A stretch of 64,000 bases of DNA from Sphingomonas gei (GCF_004792685.1 NZ_SRXT01000001.1:124001-188000); one strand, 5' to 3'. Counted from the first letter of the stretch, positions 1 to 9,010 are shown. Notes: generated from the sequence alone by a model not told the origin. Translations and numbers: made by a program.

Positions 1-1
1 G

Positions 2-160
2 GTGAGCGTCGTGCCCGGCCTGGCGAGCGCGCGAGAAGTCGCCGATACCTTTGCCCGGCATTCGGTGCCGATCCCCCCCCAGCTCTGGGCCGAACTGAAA
101 CATCTCGGATTGCTGCGCGCCGATGCGCCGGTCGAACCTTCGGAGACTCGTACGACATGA
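2..160 (+). CDS. Aldo/keto reductase, C-terminal fragment (probable L-fucose dehydrogenase)
   Basis: This is an open frame entering from the left edge and ending at TGA 158-160; only about 52 residues remain. The text begins VSVVPGLASAREVADTF and continues IPPQLWAELKHLGLL. That is the tail expected of aldo/keto reductases of the D-threo-aldose/L-fucose dehydrogenase type, where a conserved P-G segment precedes the last helices. Its stop overlaps the start of the next gene (ATGA), so the two are translationally coupled. L-fucose dehydrogenase oxidises fucose to the lactone, which fits the dehydrogenase, permease and lactonase that follow. The assignment leans on this context because most of the protein is missing. 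Confidence 0.6.
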   Translation: MSVVPGLASAREVADTFARHSVPIPPQLWAELKHLGLLRADAPVEPSETRTT

Positions 161-888
161 CTGGAAGGCTATCGGGCAAGACGGCGTTGATCACCGGTGC
201 GGCGCATGGGATCGGCCGTGCAACGGCTGAATTGTTCGTCCGCGAAGGCGCGACTGTGTGGGCAGTGGATCGCGACGCCGACGCGCTTGCCACGTTCGAC
301 GATTCCACAACCCGCCAAGTCGACATCTGCGACGCCGCCGCGGTGGAGGCAGTGATTGCCGAAGCCCCGCCGCTCGACATCTTGTTCAACTGTGCCGGCA
401 TCGTCGCCGCGGGTACGATCCTCGATTGCAGCGAGGCCGACTGGCAGGCCTCGTTCGACCTCAACGTCACGGCGATGTACCGGATGATCCGCGCCGCGCT
501 CCCGGCGATGCTCGCCAATGGCGGGGGCTCGATCGTCAACATGGCGTCGGTCGCCAGCTCGATCACCGGCGTGCCCAACCGCTTTGCCTACTGCGCGTCC
601 AAGGCGGCAGTAATCGGGCTCACCAAGGCAGTCGCCGCGGACTTCGTCGCGCAGGGTATCCGCTGCAACGCGATCTGCCCGGGCACCGTCGACACCCCGG
701 CGCTCCACCAGCGGCTGCGCGCCACGGGGGACTATGAGAATGCCCTGCGCGCCTTCAACGCGCGCCAGCCGATGGGCCGGCTCGGCGCCGCCGCCGAGAT
801 CGCCGCACTCGCGCTCTATCTCGGCTCGGACGAATCCGGTTTCACCACCGGGCAGGTCCAGGTGATCGACGGCGGCTGGACCGTCTAG
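157..888 (+). CDS. SDR-family oxidoreductase, likely 2-keto-3-deoxy-L-fuconate dehydrogenase
   Basis: A 243-residue classical short-chain dehydrogenase. The NAD-binding motif TGAAHGIG is at residues 13-20, NCAG at 78-81, and the catalytic YCASK (Tyr145, Lys149) follows a serine-rich stretch at 131-135. The C-terminus closes with the usual IDGGWTV. The length is normal. It overlaps the aldo/keto reductase stop by 4 bp. In the Xanthomonas-type L-fucose route a dehydrogenase of this family oxidises 2-keto-3-deoxy-L-fuconate to the 2,4-diketo acid, which is then hydrolysed to pyruvate and L-lactate. That role is inferred from the neighbouring permease, lactonase and lldD. Other hydroxy-acid or sugar substrates cannot be excluded. 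Confidence 0.75.
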   Translation: MTGRLSGKTALITGAAHGIGRATAELFVREGATVWAVDRDADALATFDDSTTRQVDICDAAAVEAVIAEAPPLDILFNCAGIVAAGTILDCSEADWQASFDLNVTAMYRMIRAALPAMLANGGGSIVNMASVASSITGVPNRFAYCASKAAVIGLTKAVAADFVAQGIRCNAICPGTVDTPALHQRLRATGDYENALRAFNARQPMGRLGAAAEIAALALYLGSDESGFTTGQVQVIDGGWTV

Positions 889-1676
889 ATCCGGCTGTCG
901 CCTTCGACGAGCTGGTCGGAGATCTGCGCGGCCGCGAACCGGACCAATTCCGCGGTTTCCTTGGCGGAGATCGAGGGCTGGAGCTTCTTGAGGTACGGCA
1001 CCGTCAGCGCCGCCGCGGCCATCCCGCCGCGCATCACCGGCGCCGAAACGTCGGTCACCCCCGCGACGAACTTGCTCGGGGTAAGTTCGACCTGGCGCTC
1101 GCGGATCTCGTCGGCATGCACGCGAAACGCCGCCAGCTCGGCCTCGGGCAGCTGCGGGTCGAGCAGGCTCTCCCAGCGCCGTCGGACATCCTCTGGTTGG
1201 AAGGCATAGAGGATCACTCCCGACGCTGCCTGGTGCAGCGGCCGGCGATAGCCGACGCGCACCGAGAAGCCGAGCTGCTCGCTCGATTCCATTCGCGCCA
1301 CCACCACCATCTCGCCCTGCGTGTGCAAGGCGAGGTGGCATGATTGGCCGACGCTCGATGCGAGCTGGCGCATCACCGGCAGCGCAGCCTCTATGAGGTC
1401 GCGCGTGCGCGGCTGCTGCATACCCAAAGAGAAGAGCCGGTCGGTCAGCCGATAGCCTTCGTTCGAGGGATCCTGTTCGATGAAACCGCGAAACTCGAGC
1501 ACCTGGACCATGCGGAACAGTTCGCCATGCGAGCGCCCGAGCCGATTGACGATCGCAGTCAAGGTCATCGGTCGCGCCTCGGTGGCGAGCAGCTCAAGGA
1601 TGTCGAGCCCCTTTTCCAGAGCCGGCGCCCGATAGCGCGAGTCGATCTCGCTTTTGTCTTCAGCGACTTTCTTCAC
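885..1676 (-). CDS. IclR-family transcriptional regulator
   Basis: About 263 residues with a GTG start at 1676 (protein begins VKKVAEDKS). Residues 16-75 form the winged-helix domain (ALEKGLDILELLA, then RLGRSHGELFRMVQVLE), and the remainder is the IclR effector-binding domain. The frame stays open upstream to 1856, but that extension lacks family similarity and would cover the divergent promoter. The gene is convergent with the dehydrogenase, with shared stop bases, and divergent from the FucP-like permease. It is therefore the natural local regulator of the fucose genes, responding to a sugar or sugar acid. The exact start is uncertain because the best purine-rich stretch lies very close to the GTG. 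Confidence 0.85.
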   Translation of the reverse strand: MKKVAEDKSEIDSRYRAPALEKGLDILELLATEARPMTLTAIVNRLGRSHGELFRMVQVLEFRGFIEQDPSNEGYRLTDRLFSLGMQQPRTRDLIEAALPVMRQLASSVGQSCHLALHTQGEMVVVARMESSEQLGFSVRVGYRRPLHQAASGVILYAFQPEDVRRRWESLLDPQLPEAELAAFRVHADEIRERQVELTPSKFVAGVTDVSAPVMRGGMAAAALTVPYLKKLQPSISAKETAELVRFAAAQISDQLVEGDSRI

Positions 1677-1774
1677 TTCACCCCCTGATGGCGTTCCTGC
1701 CTGCACCGTGTATCTGTTGCCGGCCCCTGAATGAAGATGGGCGGGGCAGAAGGCGCGGCGAGATTGTTGCATCC

Positions 1775-1799
1775 GCATGTGGAAAATGTTTTTATATGC
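1775..1799. promoter_or_regulatory. Candidate IclR operator, imperfect palindrome
   Basis: An AT-rich stretch between the divergent IclR gene and permease begins GCATGTGGAAAA and ends TTTTTATATGC. The outer four positions (GCAT/ATGC) and the inner A/T runs are dyad-symmetric, with 8 of 12 pairs matching. It stands out in a GC-rich background and lies about 35 bp upstream of the permease start, where an IclR-type repressor would be expected to bind. Binding is inferred from symmetry and position only. Confidence 0.35.
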
Positions 1800-1831
1800 G
1801 CAAGGCTCGCAAAGGGCTTGGCGGGGGAAGA

Positions 1832-3100
1832 ATGCGCATGAAAGCCAGAGCGTCATCGGCCGCCTTGCTGCCGGTGGTACTGATCGTCGCCTTGTTCTTC
1901 CTGTGGGGCGTGGCCAACAACCTCAACGACGTTCTGATCGCGCACTTCAAGAAGCTGTTTACCTTGAGCGACCTGCAGGCGGGCCTCGTCCAGTCGGCTT
2001 TCTATCTGGGCTATTTCTGCCTCGCGATCCCCGCAGCCCTGTTCATGCGCGCTTATGGCTATCGCGCCGCGGTGCTGGCGGGGTTGGGGCTCTACGGCAT
2101 CGGTGCGCTGCTGTTCTGGCCCGCCGCCGGGGCACAGAGCTACCCGTTCTTCCTGGCTGCGTTGTTCGTGATCGCCGGCGGGCTCGCCTTCCTCGAGACC
2201 TCGGCAAACCCGCTGATCGCGCGCCTGGGACCCGAGGAGACCGCGTCGCGGCGCCTCAACCTCGCCCAGGCGTTCAATCCGCTCGGTTCGATGACCGGCG
2301 TCGTGCTCGGCAGCCAGTTCATCCTCTCGGGCGTGTCGGTTTCGCCGGCGCAGCTCGCGGCAATGAACCCTGCAGCGCTCGCACTCTGGCGCGCGGACGA
2401 GGCGGCGTCTGTACAATTACCCTATCTGCTGATTGCGCTCGTCGTGGTCGGCTGGGCGGTGCTGATCCGAATCGTGCGCTTCCCCGCAGTGGCGACCGAA
2501 CGCGACATGGACGAGGGCGTGGGTGCGTTCGACGATTTCCGCGCATTGCTGGGCGAACGGCGCCTGATGTTCGGCGTGGTAACGCAATTCTTCTATGTCG
2601 GCGCGCAGGTCGGGGTGTGGAGCTATCTGATCCGCTACGCTCAGGTCGCGTTGCCGGGGACGGGTGAGCACCAGGCCGCGGGCTGGCTCACGCTGTCGCT
2701 GGCCTTGTTCATGGCCGGGCGCTTCGCGGGCGCCGCGCTGATGGGTCGGATCGCAGCGCTGCCGCTGCTGGCGAGCTTCGCTGGTATCGCGGCGCTGCTC
2801 TGCGTCGTCGCCGCGCTCGTCGGCGGCGGCCCCGGCATCGCCGCATTGGTCGCGACGAGCTTCTTCATGTCGATCATGTATCCGACGATCTTCGCCGAGT
2901 CGGTCGCCGGGCTGGGCGCACGCACCAAGTCCGCCGCGGCGCTGCTGGTGATGGCGATCATCGGCGGCGCGGTGCTGACTGCGCTGATGGGCTTTGTTTC
3001 GGACACGAGCGGCTCGATCCTGTGGGCGATGCTGGTGCCCGCCGCCAGCTTCCTGGTGGTGCTGGCGTTCGCGTTGCAGGCAAGGGCGCGGCCGGCTTGA
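1832..3100 (+). CDS. fucP: FucP-like MFS sugar permease
   Basis: About 422 residues of a 12-helix major-facilitator protein. The first helix carries LFFLWGVANNLNDVLIAHFKK, close to the signature of the L-fucose:H+ symporter family, and FLETSANPLIARLGP with an FNPLGSMTG segment is also family-typical. I place the start at ATG 1832 (or 1838), just after GGGGGAAG. An upstream frame from 1688 would add an unlikely cysteine-rich leader overlapping the promoter. The last bases overlap the following lactonase, so the genes are coupled. It should import L-fucose or a related 6-deoxyhexose across the inner membrane. Substrate specificity is inferred from the family and the cluster. Confidence 0.8.
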   Translation: MRMKARASSAALLPVVLIVALFFLWGVANNLNDVLIAHFKKLFTLSDLQAGLVQSAFYLGYFCLAIPAALFMRAYGYRAAVLAGLGLYGIGALLFWPAAGAQSYPFFLAALFVIAGGLAFLETSANPLIARLGPEETASRRLNLAQAFNPLGSMTGVVLGSQFILSGVSVSPAQLAAMNPAALALWRADEAASVQLPYLLIALVVVGWAVLIRIVRFPAVATERDMDEGVGAFDDFRALLGERRLMFGVVTQFFYVGAQVGVWSYLIRYAQVALPGTGEHQAAGWLTLSLALFMAGRFAGAALMGRIAALPLLASFAGIAALLCVVAALVGGGPGIAALVATSFFMSIMYPTIFAESVAGLGARTKSAAALLVMAIIGGAVLTALMGFVSDTSGSILWAMLVPAASFLVVLAFALQARARPA

Positions 3101-3906
3101 TCGACGCGCACGTCCATGTCTGGCAAATCGGCCGCAATGGCTGCGCTTGGCCCGATGCCGACCTTCCGACCCTCTACCGCGATTTCGACCTGACCGACTA
3201 TCGTGAAACGGCAGATTCCGCCATCGACGGCGTATTGCTGGTCCAGAGCCAGCCCGACGCCGCCGACACGGATTGGTTGCTCGGCCTCACCGACCCGCTG
3301 ATTGCTGGCGTCATCGGCTGGGCCGATCTCGCGGCACCCGACGCGCCGGAGCACGTAGCGGTTTTGGCAGCCCATGCACGCCTGCGCGGCTTGCGCCCGA
3401 TGGTGCAGGATCAGGCGGACGACTGGTACGATCGGGCCGACGACACCGCATTGGCGATCCTGGCGGAGCACGGCCTTGTGCTCGAGGCGCTGATCCAGCC
3501 ACGCCACCTCGCTTCTCTCGCCTGGCTGGCGCAGCGGCATCCCGCGCTGACGATCGTGATCGATCACGCTGCCAAGCCGCAGGCGGACGGGTTCGACTCG
3601 TGGATCCACGCGATCGAGTCGATCGCTCGTTATCCCAACGTCCATGCCAAGCTGTCGGGGCTAATGACCGAAACCGCTCCGCTCGATGCCGTTTTCGACG
3701 TCGTCTGGCGAACTTTCGGACCCGAAAGGCTGATCTGGGGGAGCGACTGGCCTGTGCTGACGCTCGCCGCAAGCTACGACGATTGGCTGGAAAGAGCACG
3801 CATGCTCGTTCCTGTCGAGGATCACGCAGGCGTTTTCGGCGCCAATGCGCGGCGCGTTTATCGGCTGGCGCAGAATGGACGACCGGACGGCGGAAAAGGG
3901 AGTTAA
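3097..3906 (+). CDS. Amidohydrolase, probable L-fuconolactonase
   Basis: A 269-residue TIM-barrel amidohydrolase. The metal-binding HVH is at residues 5-7, IDHAAKP lies in the middle and the late WGSDWPV supplies the conserved aspartate. The start is TTG 3097, whose bases overlap the permease stop (TTGA); it immediately precedes the conserved IDAHVHVW opening. The frame is open further upstream, but only inside the permease gene. Proteins of this COG3618 type hydrolyse L-fuconolactone to L-fuconate, the step after fucose dehydrogenase. Position in the cluster supports that role. The fuconate dehydratase and the diketo-acid hydrolase needed to complete the pathway are not in this window. Confidence 0.8.
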   Translation: MIDAHVHVWQIGRNGCAWPDADLPTLYRDFDLTDYRETADSAIDGVLLVQSQPDAADTDWLLGLTDPLIAGVIGWADLAAPDAPEHVAVLAAHARLRGLRPMVQDQADDWYDRADDTALAILAEHGLVLEALIQPRHLASLAWLAQRHPALTIVIDHAAKPQADGFDSWIHAIESIARYPNVHAKLSGLMTETAPLDAVFDVVWRTFGPERLIWGSDWPVLTLAASYDDWLERARMLVPVEDHAGVFGANARRVYRLAQNGRPDGGKGS

Positions 3907-4010
3907 ACGCCGCCCGGCCGCACCCCTTAGGGGTAACCCTGCGGAGCATCACCTTCATACTCCTGAATAGGTCGCGCGGCCAGTACGCAAAAACACGATG
4001 GCGAGACAGT

Positions 4011-6224
4011 TCAGGGGAGCGGCGCGATTTCCTCAGCGCGAACCTTCCATCCTCGCGTTGGAAATCCGGGCGCGGGTCCCGACGACCCGTCCCACCCTTG
4101 CGCCATCATGCCTATCGCGAGCAGAAGCGCGCCGTTCGACGGAAAATAGGTCTCGGCGGCACGCGCGTAACCGGGCCCGTCGGGTCCGGGCCCGGCAGCG
4201 CCCGCCGCAGGACCGACCAGCTGCCTTTCCTCCTCAAGATGGACGCGCGGAGTCATCCCGCTGACGCCCCAGCGATTATTGGGCAGATCGCGGAACAGCC
4301 AATCGACTGCACTCTCGCGATCGCCCAGCCGCGCTGCGGTCATCGCGATCACCGGAAAGTCCCAGCCCCAGGTCTGGCGCAGGTCCCAATGCGCTTCGGT
4401 AGCGGCAAGGGTGCTGCGCATCGCCGCCGGATCGACCCGGCGCCCCGGGATCAGTCCATACGCCATAAGGAACGACGGGTGGTCGCGGTTCAGGCAGCGC
4501 GGTGGCGTTGCGTGGCGGCTGCACTCGGGTGAAGTGCTAGTCCGCCAGAAATCGGGTTCGCTCTCGACTGGAAGGTACAGACCTTCGCTTTCGGGCGGTG
4601 GCGCGAGTCCTGCAATCACGCGATCCCATTCCACATTGCGGGCCAGCCCGCGCCGCTCACGCCAGATCTGCGCCGTGCCGAGCGCCCAGCGATAATATTC
4701 AAGTTCGAACGCCGGGTTGATCGTGGTGAGCGGCGGATGATTCTCCTGCGCCGGAATGATCGGCGGCCCGAGTAGGTAGCGCTGGCCGTCACGGCGCGGC
4801 CAGCTCGCAAGCATCTCCGCGGTCTGCTCCACCATCTCGCCATAGCGTTTGAGCGTCACGCGCCCGCCACCCGCGCGGTAGACGAGCTCTGCGAAGTAGA
4901 TCGGATGTGGCTGCTGCCACATGATGAACGGATTGACCGTACTCGGGCTGTTCCAGCCGTTCGGCCCGGTCATCTTGCTCCACCACGCGCCCTTGACGCG
5001 GTGCCGGCGGGCGACTTGCTGCGCATAAGGCAGCGCTCGCAGATACCAAACGAGACTGCGTTCGAGAATCTCCCGGCGGCCCCAGCTTGCCCAGTGCCCG
5101 GAATGGAAGATCAGCATTTCGAGGTGAAACTTCCCGTTCCAGCTGTTCGAGAACAGGCCTTCCTCCTGCGGCGGATATTCGCCGGCTTGGTTGATCGCCG
5201 CGAGATATTGCGACAGCACGACGCGGCGTTCGAGCTCGCCGGCGCGCGGATCGGTGCTGCCGGCGAAGTCGACGGCGCCGCCGCGGGTCCAGTATTGGCG
5301 CCAATGCTGCGCGACTGCCGCCGAATCGGGCGTGCCGGGTTGCCGGCGGCTCCGATCGAAGCTCACCGTCACGTCGAGCCGATCGCCGTCCCGACGCAGC
5401 ACGCGGAAGCCATGGGGCCCGGCGCGCGTGATCGCACCGCCCGGTGCCCCGATCGCCGAGAAATAGCGCATGTCGTCCAGCGTGCGCTCCGCCACCACGC
5501 GCCCCGGGGCCTGTGTCAGGATGCGGGTGCGGTGGGTATCGTCATGCGCCCAGTCCGAGGGATCCGGATTGAGCTTCGCGGAAACCCCCGGATAGCGCAC
5601 ATCCACTCCGATCCGGCCCTGTGCGACCAGCGGCGATCGGATCGACACCATCACCATGTCGCGGGTGGGGTGGACGCGCGTCTCGACGCTCACCGGCTGG
5701 CCGTCGAACACGAAGCTGCTGGTGAGCGATCCCGACCACAAATCGAGCCGCTGGCGAGTCGCCGTCAGGTCGCCGAACTTCGGCTGCGTGCCATCGCGCC
5801 GGAGCAGCGCCAGCCCGATCCGGCCGAGCGAGAAGCGATGCGGGTTTTCGCGCAGCCATTGCAGCCCGGGCCGCTTGTCGATCTCGGCCCAGTCGCGGAT
5901 CCATGGATAGGGCTGCTCGCCGCGACCGGGCACCGGCACCATCGCCAGCCCGTCGCGCTCGCTATGGCCGTTAGGGTTGGGGAAGCTGTGCCACGCCCAT
6001 TGCGCCATCGTCAGCAGCGGCGCGATCGGCGAATATTGCTCGGGAAAGGTCTGCAGCCCGGTGATGTCGGCGGTGAAGCCGAGATTGCCGTTGCCGACCA
6101 TCAGCGGCGCGTGCGGGTCGATGCGGGTGAGCTCCACGTTGTGGCGGCTGACCAAAGCATGCCGGTCGATCGGCTGCGCGAATGTGGGGGAGGGGAGGAG
6201 CGCCACCAAAAACCAGCCCGTCAC
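4011..6224 (-). CDS. Secreted (alpha/alpha)-barrel glycosidase-like protein
   Basis: About 737 residues. After a short hydrophobic leader ending in PTFAQ come a beta-rich N-terminal domain (VGNGNLGFTADITGLQTF) and a helical-barrel segment with EEGLFSNSWNGKFHLEM and HWASWGRREILERSL, then HWDLRQTWGWDFPV. This layout resembles GH95/GH65-type six-hairpin glycosidases, so an alpha-L-fucosidase-like role in the fucose island is plausible. I cannot assign a family or catalytic residues with certainty. No ATG gives a sensible signal peptide. The usable start is GTG 6224, which lies inside the left arm of a palindromic repeat element, so the native N-terminus may have been replaced. Positively charged residues before the leader are lacking, which may weaken export. 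Confidence 0.7.
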   Translation of the reverse strand: MTGWFLVALLPSPTFAQPIDRHALVSRHNVELTRIDPHAPLMVGNGNLGFTADITGLQTFPEQYSPIAPLLTMAQWAWHSFPNPNGHSERDGLAMVPVPGRGEQPYPWIRDWAEIDKRPGLQWLRENPHRFSLGRIGLALLRRDGTQPKFGDLTATRQRLDLWSGSLTSSFVFDGQPVSVETRVHPTRDMVMVSIRSPLVAQGRIGVDVRYPGVSAKLNPDPSDWAHDDTHRTRILTQAPGRVVAERTLDDMRYFSAIGAPGGAITRAGPHGFRVLRRDGDRLDVTVSFDRSRRQPGTPDSAAVAQHWRQYWTRGGAVDFAGSTDPRAGELERRVVLSQYLAAINQAGEYPPQEEGLFSNSWNGKFHLEMLIFHSGHWASWGRREILERSLVWYLRALPYAQQVARRHRVKGAWWSKMTGPNGWNSPSTVNPFIMWQQPHPIYFAELVYRAGGGRVTLKRYGEMVEQTAEMLASWPRRDGQRYLLGPPIIPAQENHPPLTTINPAFELEYYRWALGTAQIWRERRGLARNVEWDRVIAGLAPPPESEGLYLPVESEPDFWRTSTSPECSRHATPPRCLNRDHPSFLMAYGLIPGRRVDPAAMRSTLAATEAHWDLRQTWGWDFPVIAMTAARLGDRESAVDWLFRDLPNNRWGVSGMTPRVHLEEERQLVGPAAGAAGPGPDGPGYARAAETYFPSNGALLLAIGMMAQGWDGSSGPAPGFPTRGWKVRAEEIAPLP

Positions 6225-6325
6225 CCCCGCGAAAGCGGGGCTCCATCTCTTGCAGCGTCCGCGAATACCACGGTGGTCTTTGAGGCCGGCGCCGGAGATG
6301 GGTCCCCGCTTTCGCGGGGATGACG
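6219..6325. repeat. Palindromic (REP-like) element over the start of the glycosidase gene
   Basis: Two inverted arms of about 32 bp (6219-6250 and 6294-6325) share the core CCCCGCGAAAGCGGGG flanked by CGTCA and CCATCTC, with only a few mismatches. They are separated by 43 bp. The class is familiar from intergenic regions of sphingomonads and xanthomonads. Here the left arm contains the only reasonable start codon of the minus-strand glycosidase. Its translation gives the repeat-derived SPAFAGVTG directly before the signal-like segment. Confidence 0.85.
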
Positions 6326-6343
6326 AGATGCAGGACAATTTAC

Positions 6344-7804
6344 CTAACCGTGCTGCAACCGCATCGGCATCGGCACGCGATCCTTGTGCCCCGGCATCTT
6401 CGGAAGCGTCGGCCAGTCGAGCCCGGTCACGAGGCTTTCGATCCGCACCGGCTGCCCGGTCTCGAAGCATTTGTCCGCCGCGATCCCGATCAGGCACGAT
6501 GCCGCGCCGCCGCGCTCGTCGGCCGCCCGCATCAGCGGGTCCTTCGGCGCGTTCGGATCGAAGATGTCGGCAAGCATCACGGCGTCGCCGCCGCCATGCG
6601 ATCCCGCGCCGGTGTCGGGCTTGATATCCTGCGCTTCGCCGCGCATCGGGATGATCCGGGTTTTGATCCTATCCTCGTCGCGCTCGTTGATCGCGCCCGC
6701 CGTCGCGCCCTGCTCGACCACGCTATGCTCGAGCCTGCCCTTGGTGCCGTTGAACGCGACGGTATAGCCTTCCCAGGCATTGAACGCGTTGAGGCTGTAG
6801 CTGAGCGTCGTCCCGCCGGCATAGCCGACGATCACGTTCATCGTGTCCTCGATGCTGATCTCGGGTCGCCACACGCATTGGTCGCGGAAATAGCCGTCAT
6901 ATTTCTCGGCATCGAGATAGAGCGCCTTGAGCCCGGGATCGGCCGCGAGGTCGAGGAAGAAGGTGCATTTGTCCTTCTCGGGGCAGGTGTGGCAGCGTTG
7001 GTGCGGGCCCTGCAGTCCGAAGCGGCGCGCCATTTCCGGCGTGTAGAATTCGCGTTTTCCGGTGGCGTTGACGCTCACCGGCATGTCCGACAGCCACCAG
7101 TTGACCAAGTCGAAATGGTGCGTCGCCTTGTGCACCATCAGCCCGCCCGAGATCGCCTTGTTCGAATGCCAGCGGCGGAAATAATCGGCGCCGTGAACGG
7201 TGTTGAGCAGCCAGTGGAAATCGACCGACAGCACGTCGCCGATCACTCCCGACATCAGCAGCTCCTTCACCTGGCTGCGGAACGGCGAATAGCGATAGTT
7301 GAACGTCACGCGGATGTGCCGGCCGCTGCGCTTGACCGCGTCGAGGATCAGCTGCGCCTTCTCGGCGGTGGTCGTCATCGGCTTCTCGGTGATGACGTCG
7401 ACGCCGGCGTCGAGCGCGCGGATGATATAATCGTTGTGGAAGGCGTCGGGGGTCGTGACGATCACGGCGTCGGGCTTCTGCTCGCGCAACATCTTGTCGA
7501 AGTCCACAGCGAGATAGGGCTTGGGCGGCCGGGCACCCGCCTTGCTGGCCTGCTGGGCGACATAATCGAGGCGACCGGGATTGGTATCGCAGGCGGCGAC
7601 CAACTCGCCATGCGCCTTGTGCGGACCCCACAATGCCTGCTGGTACATGCGATTGCGGCTGCCGACGCCGACCGCGACATAGCGCTTGCGCTTGTCGGCC
7701 GCGAGGGCAGGGCCTGCATCGAGCGCCGCGGCAAGCGCGGTGCCTGCCGCCAATCCGCCGATCACGTCGCGCCGCCCGACGGCGGGTCCTTCCGGTCGAT
7801 CCAT
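6344..7804 (-). CDS. Tat-exported Gfo/Idh/MocA-family oxidoreductase
   Basis: 486 residues. It starts with a twin-arginine leader (Arg11-Arg12, GRRDVIGGLAAG) ending near ALAADKRK. The Rossmann domain follows (VAVGVGSRNR, later ACDTNPGRL), with the family EKP motif at 140-142 and the C-terminal dehydrogenase/glycosidase fold with HHFDLVNWW. An unusual cysteine cluster C-x2-C-x5-C lies at residues 271, 274 and 280. Tat export of a pre-folded NAD(P)-containing protein is typical of periplasmic members, some of which are NAD-dependent glycosidases (for example GH109). It lies 3 bp downstream of lldD on the same strand. The substrate is unknown, and a role in periplasmic sugar oxidation or hydrolysis is inference. 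Confidence 0.85.
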   Translation of the reverse strand: MDRPEGPAVGRRDVIGGLAAGTALAAALDAGPALAADKRKRYVAVGVGSRNRMYQQALWGPHKAHGELVAACDTNPGRLDYVAQQASKAGARPPKPYLAVDFDKMLREQKPDAVIVTTPDAFHNDYIIRALDAGVDVITEKPMTTTAEKAQLILDAVKRSGRHIRVTFNYRYSPFRSQVKELLMSGVIGDVLSVDFHWLLNTVHGADYFRRWHSNKAISGGLMVHKATHHFDLVNWWLSDMPVSVNATGKREFYTPEMARRFGLQGPHQRCHTCPEKDKCTFFLDLAADPGLKALYLDAEKYDGYFRDQCVWRPEISIEDTMNVIVGYAGGTTLSYSLNAFNAWEGYTVAFNGTKGRLEHSVVEQGATAGAINERDEDRIKTRIIPMRGEAQDIKPDTGAGSHGGGDAVMLADIFDPNAPKDPLMRAADERGGAASCLIGIAADKCFETGQPVRIESLVTGLDWPTLPKMPGHKDRVPMPMRLQHG

Positions 7805-7807
7805 CCT

Positions 7808-9010
7808 CTATCCCCTAAATACCGGGCTTTGCACCCGTTCTTTGCAGTTCGGCTCAACGGTAACCGGTTCCACCAGCGCGTCTCGGGTGATCTTTTCGAT
7901 GCTCGTGCAGCCGGTCAGCGCCATCGCGACGTGCATCTCGGCCTCGACCAATTGGAGCATGTGGCTGACGCCCGCTTCGCCACGCGCGGCGAGCGCAAAA
8001 GCCCAGGCGCGGCCGAGCAGCACGCCCTTCGCGCCCAATGCGAGCATCCGCACCACGTCGAGTCCCGAGCGGACCCCGCCATCGGCGAGCACGGTCAGCC
8101 GCTCGCCCACCGCTTCGGCGATAGCAGGCAGCGCCTGCGCGGTCGACGGCACGCCGTCGAGCTGGCGCCCGCCATGATTGGAGACCACGATGCCGTCGGC
8201 ACCGATCTCGGCCGCGGCGTGTGCGTCTTCGGGATCGAGGATGCCCTTGATGATCAGCGGCCCGTTCCAGCGCTCGCGAATGAAGTCCAAGTCGCGCCAG
8301 CTAACCGTCGGGTCGAAATTATTGCGCATCCAGGCAAAGAAATCCTCGAGCCCGCTATTCTTGCCGAGCACCGGCGCGACATTGCCGAGCTGGTGCGGGC
8401 GTCCGTGCACCCCGACATCCCATGCCCAGCCCGGACGCTTCACGGCCTGCCACATCCGGCGCAGGCCGCCGGACATGCCGCTCGCCCCGGCCAGCCCCGA
8501 GCGATAGTCGCGGTAGCGCGATCCGGGGACGGGCATGTCGACCGTGAACACCAGAGCGTTGCACCCCGCGCCGACCGCCTGGTCGAGCAATTCGCGCATG
8601 AAGCCGCGGTCGCGGATCATGTAGAGCTGGAACCAGAAGGGCGCGTTGGTGCCGCGTGCCACTTCGCTCAGCGGGCACGCGGAGACGGTGGAAAGGCAGA
8701 ACGGAATCCCCGCTTTCTCCGCCGCGCGCGCCGCCTGCACTTCGCCGCGCCGTGCGTTCATTCCTGCAAGTCCGATCGGCGCCAGTGCAACCGGCATTTT
8801 CAGGCGCTGTCCGAACAAGGTGGTAGAAAGATCGAGCGACGAAACGTCCCGCAGGATCCGCTGGCGCAGCGCGATCGCAGCGAGATCATCGACGTTCCGC
8901 TTGAGCGTCACTTCGGCATAGGAGCCGCCGTCGATATATTCGAACAGGAAATGCGGAAGCCGCCGGCGGGCAAGCTCACGGTAATCGAGGGTGGAAGCTG
9001 CTCGTCTCAT
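7808..9010 (-). CDS. lldD: L-lactate dehydrogenase (FMN-dependent)
   Basis: A 400-residue alpha-hydroxy-acid oxidase/dehydrogenase. FMN and substrate residues are recognisable: FEYIDGG with Tyr25, [12 protein letters not shown] with Tyr130, IIKG with Lys255 and the catalytic His279 in [10 protein letters not shown]. LldD oxidises L-lactate to pyruvate and passes electrons to the quinone pool at the inner membrane. Its place beside fucose genes makes sense because the diketo-fuconate hydrolase route ends in pyruvate plus L-lactate. The start follows no strong ribosome-binding site. It is divergent from the TonB-dependent receptor gene. Confidence 0.88.
   Translation of the reverse strand: MRRAASTLDYRELARRRLPHFLFEYIDGGSYAEVTLKRNVDDLAAIALRQRILRDVSSLDLSTTLFGQRLKMPVALAPIGLAGMNARRGEVQAARAAEKAGIPFCLSTVSACPLSEVARGTNAPFWFQLYMIRDRGFMRELLDQAVGAGCNALVFTVDMPVPGSRYRDYRSGLAGASGMSGGLRRMWQAVKRPGWAWDVGVHGRPHQLGNVAPVLGKNSGLEDFFAWMRNNFDPTVSWRDLDFIRERWNGPLIIKGILDPEDAHAAAEIGADGIVVSNHGGRQLDGVPSTAQALPAIAEAVGERLTVLADGGVRSGLDVVRMLALGAKGVLLGRAWAFALAARGEAGVSHMLQLVEAEMHVAMALTGCTSIEKITRDALVEPVTVEPNCKERVQSPVFRG

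Noticed and set aside
169..1341. Long minus-strand frame across the SDR and IclR genes
   Set aside because: Low-complexity Arg/Gly/Ala translation that mirrors real coding frames; no family features, and it conflicts with two well-supported genes.
3916..3935. ACCCC-TTA-GGGGT hairpin after the fuconolactonase gene as a terminator
   Set aside because: The stem is only 5 bp and no T-run follows, so termination is not supported.
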